This document shows, piece by piece, positions 35,931-43,052 of a stretch of DNA of 46,748 nucleotides (positions are counted from its first letter, which is position 1; each line of letters opens with the position of its first letter). The DNA comes from an uncultured Prevotellaceae bacterium (GTDB lineage: Bacteria > Bacteroidota > Bacteroidia > Bacteroidales > Bacteroidaceae). The notes under the pieces are model-generated. The model worked only from the letters and a program-made list of their open reading frames with translations, was not told the DNA's origin and searched no databases. Location: the NCBI GenBank assembly GCA_902768105.1, contig CACXJZ010000026.1, forward strand, positions 1 through 46,748, read 5' to 3'. The position numbers and the translations under genes are program-made.

Positions 35931-37054
35931 TGAAATCGTTTCTACTGATACTGTTATCGACGCTGACGCTGAACAGCGTATGCACGTCTTCGTCGAACAA
36001 GGAAGCCCCCCTCTTGTCCCCCCAAACAGAGGGAAGTTCCGATGCGTCTGAAGCCGCCCCCAATGGGGGGAGGTTGGAGGGGGCTGTGGGTGACACCCTC
36101 ACCATTGCAATGACGGGTGACATCATGATGGGCACCACATTTCCCAGCATACAGCTGCCGCCCAACGACGGCCGCGACATCTTCCGCGATACGAAGGAGA
36201 TAACGCTGCGTGCCGACCTCGCCGTGGGTAACCTGGAGGGGACGCTCTGCGACGGCGGTACAACAAAGAAGAAGCCAGGCCCTAACTGCTACGCCTTCCG
36301 CACACCCACGAAGTTCGGACCGCGACTGACGGAGGCTGGCTACGACTACCTGAGTATGGCGAACAACCACGCCAACGACTTCGGACAGTTCGGCATTGAG
36401 CAGACGGAGAAGACGCTCGACGGGCTGGGCATCAAATACTCAGGCATCAAGGGTCGCGTGCGCACAGCCATCGTAGAGCGCAACGGCGTGAAATACGGGC
36501 TCTGCGCCTTCGGACAGAACACCTACACCGTACACCATAACGACCTCTCGACGGTAAAGGCCACGCTCGACGAGCTGCGCCCACAATGCGACATCCTCGT
36601 GGTGTCGTTTCACGGCGGTGCCGAGGGTCGCACACACACCCACCTGCCCCACGGACATGAGTTCTTCCTGGGCGAGGACCGCGGTGACCTGCGCACCTTT
36701 GCCCACTTCGCCATCGACAACGGTGCCGACGTGGTCTATGGTCACGGTCCCCATGTGGTGCGCTGCATGGAGATCTACAAAGACCGCTTCATCGCCTACA
36801 GCCTGGGCAACTTCTGCACGCCCTACGGTATGAACCTGACGGGTGTCACGGGCTATGCTCCTGTGGTGGAAATCAAGATTTTGGGCGACGGCACGTTCCT
36901 GGAGGGACAGATTCACTCCTTCATACAGCAGAAGGGTGCAGGCCCGCGTCGCGACGCTACGAACACCGTAGCCCGCGAGATACGCAACCTGACGCTCTCT
37001 GACATCAAGGGCAGTCCCATACAGATTAGCGAGACAGGCCACATCGGTAAGTAA
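35930..37054 (+). CDS. CapA-family protein (metallophosphatase-like fold)
   Basis: A 374-residue exported protein of the PGA_cap (CapA) family, named for poly-gamma-glutamate capsule synthesis. The domain starts near residue 55: TIAMTGDIMMGTT, VGNLEGTL, MANNHANDFG, VVSFHGGAEG and VVYGHGPHVVR are the expected metal-site blocks of the calcineurin-like fold. Residues 1-18 are a hydrophobic leader; NSVC is a poor lipobox, so lipidation is uncertain. No capB/capC genes are near, so a capsule role is not supported; many Bacteroidetes homologues are lone. Oddity: residues about 25-52 are encoded by a GC-rich palindromic repeat. It follows the GNAT-like gene after 25 bases of heptad spacer and may be co-transcribed. 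Confidence 0.88.
   Translation: MKSFLLILLSTLTLNSVCTSSSNKEAPLLSPQTEGSSDASEAAPNGGRLEGAVGDTLTIAMTGDIMMGTTFPSIQLPPNDGRDIFRDTKEITLRADLAVGNLEGTLCDGGTTKKKPGPNCYAFRTPTKFGPRLTEAGYDYLSMANNHANDFGQFGIEQTEKTLDGLGIKYSGIKGRVRTAIVERNGVKYGLCAFGQNTYTVHHNDLSTVKATLDELRPQCDILVVSFHGGAEGRTHTHLPHGHEFFLGEDRGDLRTFAHFAIDNGADVVYGHGPHVVRCMEIYKDRFIAYSLGNFCTPYGMNLTGVTGYAPVVEIKILGDGTFLEGQIHSFIQQKGAGPRRDATNTVAREIRNLTLSDIKGSPIQISETGHIGK
36004..36085. repeat. GC-rich palindromic repeat inside the CapA-like gene
   Basis: Outer arms AGCCCCCCTC (36004-36013) and GAGGGGGCT (36077-36085) are inverted repeats with one bulged C. Inside are two further C-run/G-run hairpins (about 36018-36032 and 36055-36073). The element stays in frame and encodes a Pro/Gly/Ser/Ala/Glu-rich linker between signal peptide and domain. 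The make-up resembles intergenic C-rich/G-rich palindromic repeats I recall from Prevotella genomes; this was not checked. Confidence 0.6.
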
Positions 37055-37065
37055 CATCGCAAAAA

Positions 37066-37106
37066 AAAGAGTGCTGTAAGACGAATCTTACAGCACTCTT
37101 TGCTTT
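37066..37106. terminator. Bidirectional terminator
   Basis: A perfect 15-bp stem (37066-37080 with 37087-37101) and six-base loop. T-rich tails exist on both strands (TTTGCTTTT on plus, eight T on minus), so it can end both the CapA-like gene and the minus-strand tRNA. Confidence 0.9.
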
Positions 37107-37115
37107 TAAGCTTTG

Positions 37116-37194
37116 TACCCAGAGCCGGGGTCGAACCGGCACGGGTTGCCCCACTGGTGTTTGAGACCAGCGCGTCTACCGATTCCGAAGGTAC
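37116..37194 (-). tRNA. tRNA-Leu (CAA), probably defective
   Basis: Anticodon stem CTGGT/ACCAG with loop CTCAAAC (anticodon CAA), variable arm TGGGGCAACCCG, and T-arm GCCGG-TTCGACC-CCGGC are all normal for a class II tRNA-Leu. The 5' part is not: after the T-stem the 3' acceptor strand reads TCTGGGT-A, which needs ACCCAGA at the 5' end, but the sequence gives ACC followed by TTCGGAATC. About five bases of the acceptor and the junction to the D-stem are missing. An alternative 5-bp acceptor GTACC/GGTAC leaves four bases unpaired. Either a pseudo-tRNA or an unusual tRNA. No CCA is encoded. Confidence 0.65.
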
Positions 37195-37265
37195 ACATAT
37201 TTTCTGAATTGACAAATTTTTATGAGAAAAATCTTCATTTGCTTGCATAGTTCATAATTATTTCG

Positions 37266-37273
37266 TACCTTTA
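37266..37273 (+). promoter_or_regulatory. -7 box for the GDP-mannose gene
   Basis: TACCTTTA, one base off TAnnTTTG, 26 bases before the ATG at 37300. Confidence 0.5.
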
Positions 37274-37299
37274 TGCCGTAAAACGCAATCTACTATAAC

Positions 37300-38391
37300 A
37301 TGGAGAATAATCAAAAGAACTACTGCATCATTCTGGCTGGTGGGCGTGGACGTCGTCTGTGGCCATACAGCCGCGATAAAAAGCCTAAACAATTTATTGA
37401 TTTCTTTGGAACAGGCCGCACACAGATACAAGCCACCTTCGATCGCTTTGCTAAACTGCTGCCTATAGAAAACATCCTTGTCTGTACAAACCAGGAATAT
37501 GCTCCACTCGTCAGGGAACAGCTACCTGAACTGAAGGAAGAGTGCCTGATGATTGAGCCCGTCAACCGCAACACGGCGGCAAGCACAGCGTGGGCAACCA
37601 TCAACATACTCAGACGAGACAAGGACGCAAACATCATCATCACGCCCAGCGACCAGTTCGTACTGAACGAGGAGGCTTTCAACAAAGACATCATAGACGG
37701 ACTTGAGATTGTGGCCAGCCACGATATCGTGCTGGCTATGGGTGTGCAGCCCACGCGTCCAGAACCTGGCTACGGCTACATTCAGACGGAGGGTACAACG
37801 CTACACGCCGACGTGTTCCACGTCAAGTCGTTTACGGAGAAGCCCGAGCGTGAGTTTGCCCAGATGTTCATGGAGAGCGGCGAATTCCTGTGGAACACTG
37901 GTCTGATACTGTCCAACGGCTTCAACCTGCGCATGCGTATGAAAAAGCTGTTCTTCAGCATCTTCACGCCAGAGCTGTGCGATGCGCATGACTACACGTA
38001 CGACCAGATACTGCACTACATTGAACGCAACTACGCCTCGCTGCCCAACCTCGCCATCGACAGCGGCCTGCTGGAACAGTGTGAGAACATGTGCGTGATG
38101 CGTTGCGACTTCGGCTGGGCCGATCTGGGCACGTGGCACAGCATCTACGAGTGTATGAGCAACAACGATGGCGACAACGTGGTGGTCAACTCACAGGTCA
38201 TCATGGAAAACTGTCACAACAACGTTGTCAAGCTGCCTGAGGACCATCTGGCCGTCATCAACGGACTCGACGGCTACATCGTGGCAGAGAAAGACAACGT
38301 GCTGCTGATATGCAAGAAAGGCGACTCGTCGGCACTTATCAGAAAATATGTGAATGAGGTACAGATAAAATACGGAGAGGAGTTCATTTGA
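37300..38391 (+). CDS. manC: Mannose-1-phosphate guanylyltransferase
   Basis: A 363-residue cytoplasmic nucleotidyltransferase making GDP-mannose from GTP and mannose-1-phosphate, the precursor for mannose- and fucose-containing surface glycans. N-terminal signature CIILAGGRGRRLWPYSRDKKPKQF, then MIEPVNRNTAAS, ITPSDQFV, FTEKPEREFA and LWNTGLIL typical of ManC. It lacks the C-terminal phosphomannose isomerase half of bifunctional ManC proteins, as usual in Bacteroidetes. It stands alone rather than in a polysaccharide cluster, and its stop codon lies within its own terminator hairpin. Confidence 0.92.
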   Translation: MENNQKNYCIILAGGRGRRLWPYSRDKKPKQFIDFFGTGRTQIQATFDRFAKLLPIENILVCTNQEYAPLVREQLPELKEECLMIEPVNRNTAASTAWATINILRRDKDANIIITPSDQFVLNEEAFNKDIIDGLEIVASHDIVLAMGVQPTRPEPGYGYIQTEGTTLHADVFHVKSFTEKPEREFAQMFMESGEFLWNTGLILSNGFNLRMRMKKLFFSIFTPELCDAHDYTYDQILHYIERNYASLPNLAIDSGLLEQCENMCVMRCDFGWADLGTWHSIYECMSNNDGDNVVVNSQVIMENCHNNVVKLPEDHLAVINGLDGYIVAEKDNVLLICKKGDSSALIRKYVNEVQIKYGEEFI

Positions 38392-38408
38392 ACTCCTCTC
38401 TTCTTTTC
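38375..38408 (+). terminator. manC terminator
   Basis: An 11-bp perfect stem GAGAGGAGTTC (38375-38385) with 38390-38400 and a four-base loop, tail TTCTTTTCTT. The loop and right arm contain the stop codon (38389-38391). The same stem could also stop transcription from the converging HIT gene. Confidence 0.82.
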
Positions 38409-38424
38409 TTGATGAACTCTCCCT

Positions 38425-38823
38425 TTATTCCTTAGAGAACTCCTCCCATATCTTTGCAGCAATAGCCTGGAACTCGTCTTCCGTCAGCTTCAGCTTCTCA
38501 CGACGGAAGTCGGCATCCTGTTCCGACTGCAGGGGAATAAGGTGGATGTGAGCGTGGGGCACTTCCAGTCCCAGCACCACCTGTGCCACCTTCTTACAGG
38601 GGAAGGCACGTCCGACGGCCAGCGCCACGCGCTTGGCAAAGAGCTGGAACGCGGCCAGTTCGTCGTCGTCCATATCAAAGATGTAATCTACCTCGCGGCG
38701 CGGAATCACCAGCGTGTGACCCTTCACCAGCGGATTAATGTCAAGGAATGCGTAGAACTGCTCGTTCTCTGCGCACTTGTAGCTGGGAATCTCACCTGCA
38801 GCAATCTTACTGAAAATATCCAT
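38425..38823 (-). CDS. HIT-family nucleotide hydrolase
   Basis: A 132-residue cytoplasmic histidine-triad protein (HINT/Hit-like), expected to hydrolyse nucleoside phosphoramidates or dinucleotides. The triad is HAHIH at residues 90-94 followed by LIP; the upstream KGHTLVIPRREVDYIFD is also typical. Full length. Its ATG shares one base with the greA stop (TAATG), so the two genes are translationally coupled, a usual pairing in Bacteroidetes. Confidence 0.93.
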   Translation of the reverse strand: MDIFSKIAAGEIPSYKCAENEQFYAFLDINPLVKGHTLVIPRREVDYIFDMDDDELAAFQLFAKRVALAVGRAFPCKKVAQVVLGLEVPHAHIHLIPLQSEQDADFRREKLKLTEDEFQAIAAKIWEEFSKE

Positions 38824-39290
38824 TATGCCAAACTGATTTTATCGATTCGTAACTTGATGGTGCCGCGCGGAATCTGCACATCGACCTCCTCGCCCACCTT
38901 CTTGCCCAGCAGTCCCTGTGCAATGGGAGTCTTAATGGAGATCTTGCCCTCGCGCAGGTTTGCCTCGTTCTCGCTGACGATGGTATAGCTCATCTTAGCC
39001 TTCGTCGTCAGGTTCGTCATCTCCACCTTGGTGAGAATCTGGACGCTGTCCGTGCTCAGACGCGATGTGTCAACCACCTTCGCATCCTGAATGGCGAGCT
39101 TCATCTGATTAATCTTGTCTTCCAGACGGGCTTGTGCCTCCTTGGCGGCATCATACTCCGAGTTCTCGCTCAGGTCGCCCTTGTCTCTTGCTTCCGCGAT
39201 GGCAGCCGACGCCTTGGGGCGCTCCACGCTTTCCAGTCGCTGTAGTTCGGCTACCAGATTATCGTAGCCTTCTTGTGACATGTATGCCAT
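38823..39290 (-). CDS. greA: Transcription elongation factor GreA
   Basis: A 155-residue factor that rescues backtracked RNA polymerase by stimulating transcript cleavage. The N-terminal coiled coil (MSQEGYDNLVAELQRLESVERPKASAAIAEARDKGDLSENSEYDAAKEAQARLEDKI) contains the acidic tip DLSENSEYD; the C-terminal FKBP-like domain has ISIKTPIAQGLLGKKVGEEV. Complete. It has a leader of about 115 bases, unusually long for this window, with an attenuator-like hairpin at 39350-39379. Confidence 0.96.
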   Translation of the reverse strand: MAYMSQEGYDNLVAELQRLESVERPKASAAIAEARDKGDLSENSEYDAAKEAQARLEDKINQMKLAIQDAKVVDTSRLSTDSVQILTKVEMTNLTTKAKMSYTIVSENEANLREGKISIKTPIAQGLLGKKVGEEVDVQIPRGTIKLRIDKISLA

Positions 39291-39340
39291 AATGCTTCTA
39301 CTATTTAAAAGTTTTACTTATATCCGTTTTTTAGGTCGTC

Positions 39341-39379
39341 AAAAAGAAAGAATCCCGACAATGCTCTCTGTCGGAATCC
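39341..39379 (-). terminator. Attenuator-like hairpin in the greA leader
   Basis: As minus-strand RNA, bases 39379-39369 pair with 39360-39350 in an 11-bp stem (two G-U pairs), loop of eight, then TTTCTTTTT. Read as plus-strand RNA the G-U positions become C-A mismatches, so the structure belongs to the greA transcript. It sits between the greA promoter and start codon. Confidence 0.72.
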
Positions 39380-39412
39380 TCAATTCTCGAATGTCTTTTT
39401 TTATTAACCCTG

Positions 39413-39420
39413 CAAAGGTA
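39413..39420 (-). promoter_or_regulatory. -7 box for greA
   Basis: The minus strand reads TACCTTTG, 122 bases upstream of the greA ATG. Confidence 0.75.
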
Positions 39421-39502
39421 AGTATTTTTCCTGAATCAGCCAAATTTGCGTTCCTAAAAATGCATTTTACCTGTCATTTTCTTCGTTTTTCGCTTCTTTT
39501 TG

Positions 39503-39518
39503 CTTGATTTATGTCAAG
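39503..39518. promoter_or_regulatory. Candidate FNR/CRP-family (HcpR-like) site
   Basis: CTTGAT-TTAT-GTCAAG: the TTGAT-N4-ATCAA layout of FNR-type sites with one substitution, and perfect CTTGA/TCAAG arms. Centre about 82 bases upstream of the predicted sRNA start. Confidence 0.4.
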
Positions 39519-39555
39519 AAAGTGTTCTCCGTACACTACTTTTTCTTCATTTTCC

Positions 39556-39586
39556 TTGCAATTATGACAAAAACCCTGTATCTTTG
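39556..39586 (+). promoter_or_regulatory. Promoter of the candidate sRNA
   Basis: TTG at 39556-39558, a 20-base spacer and TATCTTTG at 39579-39586. No protein gene lies downstream on this strand. Confidence 0.7.
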
Positions 39587-39592
39587 CATCGT

Positions 39593-39654
39593 GTTTTTCA
39601 TAGTATTAGATTTAAGGTTAACAAAGGTTGGGACTTGGCGAAGTCCCTTTTTTT
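39593..39654 (+). ncRNA. Candidate small RNA of about 60 nt
   Basis: A complete promoter (39556-39586) is followed after about 60 bases by an intrinsic terminator: GGGACTT (39630-39636) pairs with AAGTCCC (39641-39647), then seven T. The body is AT-rich and unstructured (TAGTATTAGATTTAAGGTTA in part), with no start codon and frame of useful length. Similar short units feel familiar from other Bacteroidales genomes, but I cannot name a family. Start site is inferred from the -7 box. Confidence 0.65.
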
Positions 39655-39697
39655 GTGCCCAATAGTCAGAACAAGACTTGTGGCCGACGGCCAAAAC

Positions 39698-39731
39698 AAG
39701 AGTGGCGCCTCCTGCTGGAAGCGCCACTCTT
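39698..39731 (-). terminator. Terminator of the secreted-protein gene
   Basis: An 11-bp stem AAGAGTGGCGC (39698-39708) with 39721-39731, 12-base loop; minus-strand tail TGTTTTGG. A second small hairpin TGGCC-GAC-GGCCA follows at 39680-39692. Confidence 0.75.
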
Positions 39732-39754
39732 CTTATCATGCAACACGAGTGATA

Positions 39755-40951
39755 TTACTTCACCACATACTTCTTACCGTTCTGGATGTACAGGCCTGAT
39801 GTCGGCACCTTGTTCAGACGACGACCGTCGATGCTGTAGATAACACCTTCTGTCTTCTCAGCCTTCATGGTGCTGATGCCGTCAGTCTTATACCAAACAA
39901 CGGCAGACTTCTTGCATTCGCCACCACCATAATAGATGCTCTGTACGCCGAAATTGGTCCATTTGCTGGTGAAATCCTCATTGATGAATACCATCTTACC
40001 ACCGTTTTTGTTCTGGAAGTCCCAATTATCGGTGAACGTATAAGGAATCTCTGTCATTGACTCTGTAAGCTTTGTATAAAGGGTCGGCGTGAAAGTATAG
40101 ATTTCCTGAACACCACCCTCTTCCTTCCATACTGAATAGCAAAGCATATCCTTCAAGATATTGTTACCATCAACATCAGTAGTAGGGATATTAAACACAA
40201 ACGAACCATATCCTTCTGTGGCGTCATAATCAAAGACATTCAGGAATGAAGGATCGGCAGGTGTAGCCGTTACGTCTTCAATTTCTCCAACAGGGGTGAA
40301 GGTACTATAAGGCATATATACCTTAGTAAGATTATATCCTTCATACTCGCCTTCTGTTATCAACAAAACCATCCAATTTACTAAGATGATGCTACCATCA
40401 TCCTGAATGAGTCCCAACACTTGACTATCCAAATACCAATTCCCATCTTCTTCATCGTAATAAATTGCTCTCAAATCACATTTTCCGTACGATGATTCAT
40501 AAGCAAACTGAGAAGGTATTGAGATGAGGTTATAAGTTTCACCTTCTATTTCATAATTTAGCATGACAGTTGCCGTCAGTGTTTCCGGCATCATACCAGA
40601 AATTTGTATTTCATTCTTAGAAAGGTCTGAAACAACGAACTTGACATCAGCAGACATCGTTGAATATTTTTCAATCGTACTTGGATCAGCAGCAGGGTCT
40701 TCTTCTGTGGTGTAATACGTCCATTCATATTCACCTGCCAAGTCACTTACAGAAGATATTGCCTTCTTAGGAGCCTTCTTGAGCGGAGTCACCTTGACGG
40801 CATTCTCTGGAATACGGATGTTAGAAAGGCTACGGTTTCCTTTCACGGAAATGTCATTCAGCGGGCTGATTGCAATCTTCTTGTTTGCAATCTGTGCATT
40901 TACGGCAACGGCAATAAAAGCCATTACAATTAATGTGTAAAGTTTCTTCAT
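39755..40951 (-). CDS. Secreted protein with T9SS-like C-terminal tail
   Basis: A 398-residue exported protein. Signal peptide at residues 1-19 (ending VNAQ). The body is rich in aromatic and acidic residues in beta-type repeats (for example GEYEWTYYTTEEDP, YDEEDGNWYLDSQVLGL, FTPTLYTKLTESMTEIPYTF) and matches no enzyme I recognise. The C-terminus (GVIYSIDGRRLNKVPTSGLYIQNGKKYVVK) has the G-R-R...G-L-Y-I...K-K...V-K pattern of short type IX secretion sorting tails in Prevotella; inference: exported through T9SS. Less GC-rich than its neighbours. Function unknown. Single gene with own promoter and terminator. Confidence 0.75.
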   Translation of the reverse strand: MKKLYTLIVMAFIAVAVNAQIANKKIAISPLNDISVKGNRSLSNIRIPENAVKVTPLKKAPKKAISSVSDLAGEYEWTYYTTEEDPAADPSTIEKYSTMSADVKFVVSDLSKNEIQISGMMPETLTATVMLNYEIEGETYNLISIPSQFAYESSYGKCDLRAIYYDEEDGNWYLDSQVLGLIQDDGSIILVNWMVLLITEGEYEGYNLTKVYMPYSTFTPVGEIEDVTATPADPSFLNVFDYDATEGYGSFVFNIPTTDVDGNNILKDMLCYSVWKEEGGVQEIYTFTPTLYTKLTESMTEIPYTFTDNWDFQNKNGGKMVFINEDFTSKWTNFGVQSIYYGGGECKKSAVVWYKTDGISTMKAEKTEGVIYSIDGRRLNKVPTSGLYIQNGKKYVVK

Positions 40952-41013
40952 AATTTACGGGTTTAATTTGACAATATGTTAATTCTTTTCTGTTTATAAC
41001 AAGTAATCGTCGG

Positions 41014-41021
41014 CAAAGATA
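41014..41021 (-). promoter_or_regulatory. -7 box for the secreted-protein gene
   Basis: The minus strand reads TATCTTTG, 62 bases before the ATG at 40951. Confidence 0.65.
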
Positions 41022-41075
41022 GTCATTTTCTTACAAACCGACAAACAAAACAAGGAAAAAATAGCATCCTTCTTA

Positions 41076-42053
41076 CTATTCCTTGACCAGACGAGTGTAA
41101 ACAAGGTGCAGGAGGGGGTACAGCAACAGGGCGAACACCCAGCCGGCAATGACGTCGATGGCGTAATGGGCGTAGATATAGACGGTGCTGAGACACAGCA
41201 GGACGTAGAACGGCATGAGCAGCCAGAAGAAGCGGCGGTTGCGCGTCTTCCAAGCCAGGAGCATGAGGATGGTGGACACACCCACGTGACTGCTGGGGAA
41301 GGCCGCCGTAGGCCGTTCGCCAGCCGCATGCGCATCGACCACCATCTGATAGAACACCCCGCTGGGGTCTCCGGGCGTTGCCAGGGGCTCACGCATGGTC
41401 ATGAAGTAGTCGTGCAAGTTGGGGAACACCCCTTGCGCTATCTGGTCCAGTCCTACGGCAGGATAATAATACTGCGGTCCAGCCACAGGCAGGAAGTCGA
41501 ACACCACGTAATGTACGAAGAACGATGCCAATATGATAAAGGAGGCACGCATGAACTCCTGATAACGGCAGAAGAAATAGAAGAGGGTAACCACCGCTAT
41601 CAGGGGGAAGTAGCACGTGTAGCCCATGTTCATCAGCTCGCTAAAGAGGAACCAAGGTGCCTTCTGCGCAAAGAGCAGCGCCGGCTGACAGCCGAAGAGC
41701 AACTGTTCCTTGGCGGCAATAACGTGGTCCAGGTTGGGCAGTATGCGGTTCAGCTCGTAAGTATCAGGGTACCACCACGAGAGCAGCGCCATCTGTGCCA
41801 CGATGCGGAAGAGTCGCGTCAGCCGACAGGGTACGAGTCGGTAGATGCCCCACATGGCTGCCGTGATGGCTATGACGCGGAAGCGTCCCCAGAGCATGCT
41901 TTCCGGGTTTTGCAGCTTCACATAGGTGAGGAGCATGAACAAGGTGGTCAGCACCAAGTAGCCCATGATGACCCACTCGACGGCAAACAGACCCTTCTTC
42001 GGCTTCTTTTCGAGCGTGAAGAGTGAAGAGAAGTATTTGCTACGGCTTCCCAT
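41076..42053 (-). CDS. PAP2/Aur1-type membrane phosphatase or phosphotransferase
   Basis: A 325-residue inner-membrane protein with about seven hydrophobic helices. The catalytic end has FPSSHVGVST (H256) and STVYIYAHYAIDVIAG (H296, D300), the pattern of PAP2-superfamily enzymes of the Aur1/inositol phosphorylceramide synthase branch, where ST replaces the usual SR. Such proteins act on lipid phosphates; in Bacteroides relatives take part in sphingolipid or inositol-lipid synthesis, but the partner genes of that pathway are absent here, so the substrate is open. ATG immediately follows the epimerase stop, so both are translated from one mRNA. Confidence 0.82.
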   Translation of the reverse strand: MGSRSKYFSSLFTLEKKPKKGLFAVEWVIMGYLVLTTLFMLLTYVKLQNPESMLWGRFRVIAITAAMWGIYRLVPCRLTRLFRIVAQMALLSWWYPDTYELNRILPNLDHVIAAKEQLLFGCQPALLFAQKAPWFLFSELMNMGYTCYFPLIAVVTLFYFFCRYQEFMRASFIILASFFVHYVVFDFLPVAGPQYYYPAVGLDQIAQGVFPNLHDYFMTMREPLATPGDPSGVFYQMVVDAHAAGERPTAAFPSSHVGVSTILMLLAWKTRNRRFFWLLMPFYVLLCLSTVYIYAHYAIDVIAGWVFALLLYPLLHLVYTRLVKE

Positions 42054-43049
42054 TTATATCCATTTGTTTTCCTTGTACCAGGCAATTGAGCGGCGCACAC
42101 CCTCCTGCAGCTTCACCTTGGGCTCATAGCCCAGTTCGCGTCGTGCAGGCTCAATGTCGCAACGCCAGTTGCGCTGCTTCAGTATATTGAACTTGTCGTT
42201 GTTGAGGGCCGTCATCTTTTTGGTCCAGCGTCCCCAATACTCGCCACAGAAGGTGACGATGCGGAGCACCCACACAGGCGCCGTGATGCGAATCCACCAG
42301 GGGCGTCCCAGCTCCTCGTGTACGTAGTCGCTGAACGTTGCCGACTGATACACCTCGCCGTCGCTCAGGATGTAGCGGTGGCCCGTCTGTCCTTTCTCCA
42401 TCGCCAGGAAGACAGCCTGCACCACATCTGTGACATAGACGAACGTAATGTCCTGACGCTTGAAGCCCACAGCAAAGTCCACATGTCCCTTGATGCTCTT
42501 CACCTGCAGGAAGTAGTCCTTCTCGCGCGGGCCATAGACGCCTGTAGGTCGCAGGATGACGTAGGGAAAACCACACAAACCATCTAGGAAGCGCTCAGCC
42601 TCCAGTTTGCTGCGTCCGTAGGCGGTGTTGGGCTGGGGAGTGTCCGTATCGCGGATTTCCTGATAGGGCTGCTGCTCACGGATAGCACCCATGATGCTCA
42701 GGCTGCTGATGAAGACAAAGCGCTTCAGCGGCATACCCACAGCCAGCAGCGCGCGCACGAGGTTCTTCGTGCCCTCCGTATTGATGCGGAAGAAGTCGTC
42801 AGCATGCAGGCATTTCGTTGCACCAGCAGCATGCACCACGTAGTCGAACGTCACGCTGCGCAGCTGCTCCTCCAGCTGTTGCTGCGACGAGAGGTTCAGC
42901 TCGATGAAGTGGATACGCTCATCCTGCAGGAACTCACGCGAGCTCGACCGTCTTACGGCAGCCCACACGTCGTAGCCCTGCTGCAACGCTTCCTCCACGA
43001 TGTGCGAGCCTATGAACCCGCTGGCTCCAGTAACTAATATCTTCTCCAC
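42054..43049 (-). CDS. NAD-dependent epimerase/dehydratase (extended SDR)
   Basis: A 331-residue cytoplasmic oxidoreductase or epimerase. NAD(P)-binding GASGFIGSHIVEEAL at residues 8-22, then HAAGATKCLHADD, SSLSIMG and the catalytic YGRSK (Y-x3-K), with PTGVYGPRE following. The family acts on nucleotide sugars or on sterol/flavonoid-like ketones; the WxxPxWVLR-type C-terminal segment and lack of a sugar gene cluster leave the substrate unknown. It is co-transcribed with the PAP2 gene (zero-base gap) and follows the DUF3857 gene through a heptad spacer. Confidence 0.87.
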   Translation of the reverse strand: MEKILVTGASGFIGSHIVEEALQQGYDVWAAVRRSSSREFLQDERIHFIELNLSSQQQLEEQLRSVTFDYVVHAAGATKCLHADDFFRINTEGTKNLVRALLAVGMPLKRFVFISSLSIMGAIREQQPYQEIRDTDTPQPNTAYGRSKLEAERFLDGLCGFPYVILRPTGVYGPREKDYFLQVKSIKGHVDFAVGFKRQDITFVYVTDVVQAVFLAMEKGQTGHRYILSDGEVYQSATFSDYVHEELGRPWWIRITAPVWVLRIVTFCGEYWGRWTKKMTALNNDKFNILKQRNWRCDIEPARRELGYEPKVKLQEGVRRSIAWYKENKWI

Positions 43050-43052
43050 TCT

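Noticed and set aside
35930-37054. CapA-like gene as part of a capsule operon
   Set aside because: No capB, capC or other poly-glutamate genes are nearby; only the domain family is supported.
41106-42026. 306-residue frame opposite the PAP2 gene
   Set aside because: His/Glu/Gln-rich translation typical of the complement of a membrane protein gene; the PAP2 motifs support the minus strand.
41076-43049. Epimerase-PAP2 pair as an inositol-lipid synthesis cluster
   Set aside because: No inositol-phosphate synthase or phosphatidylinositol-phosphate synthase gene is present; substrate left open.
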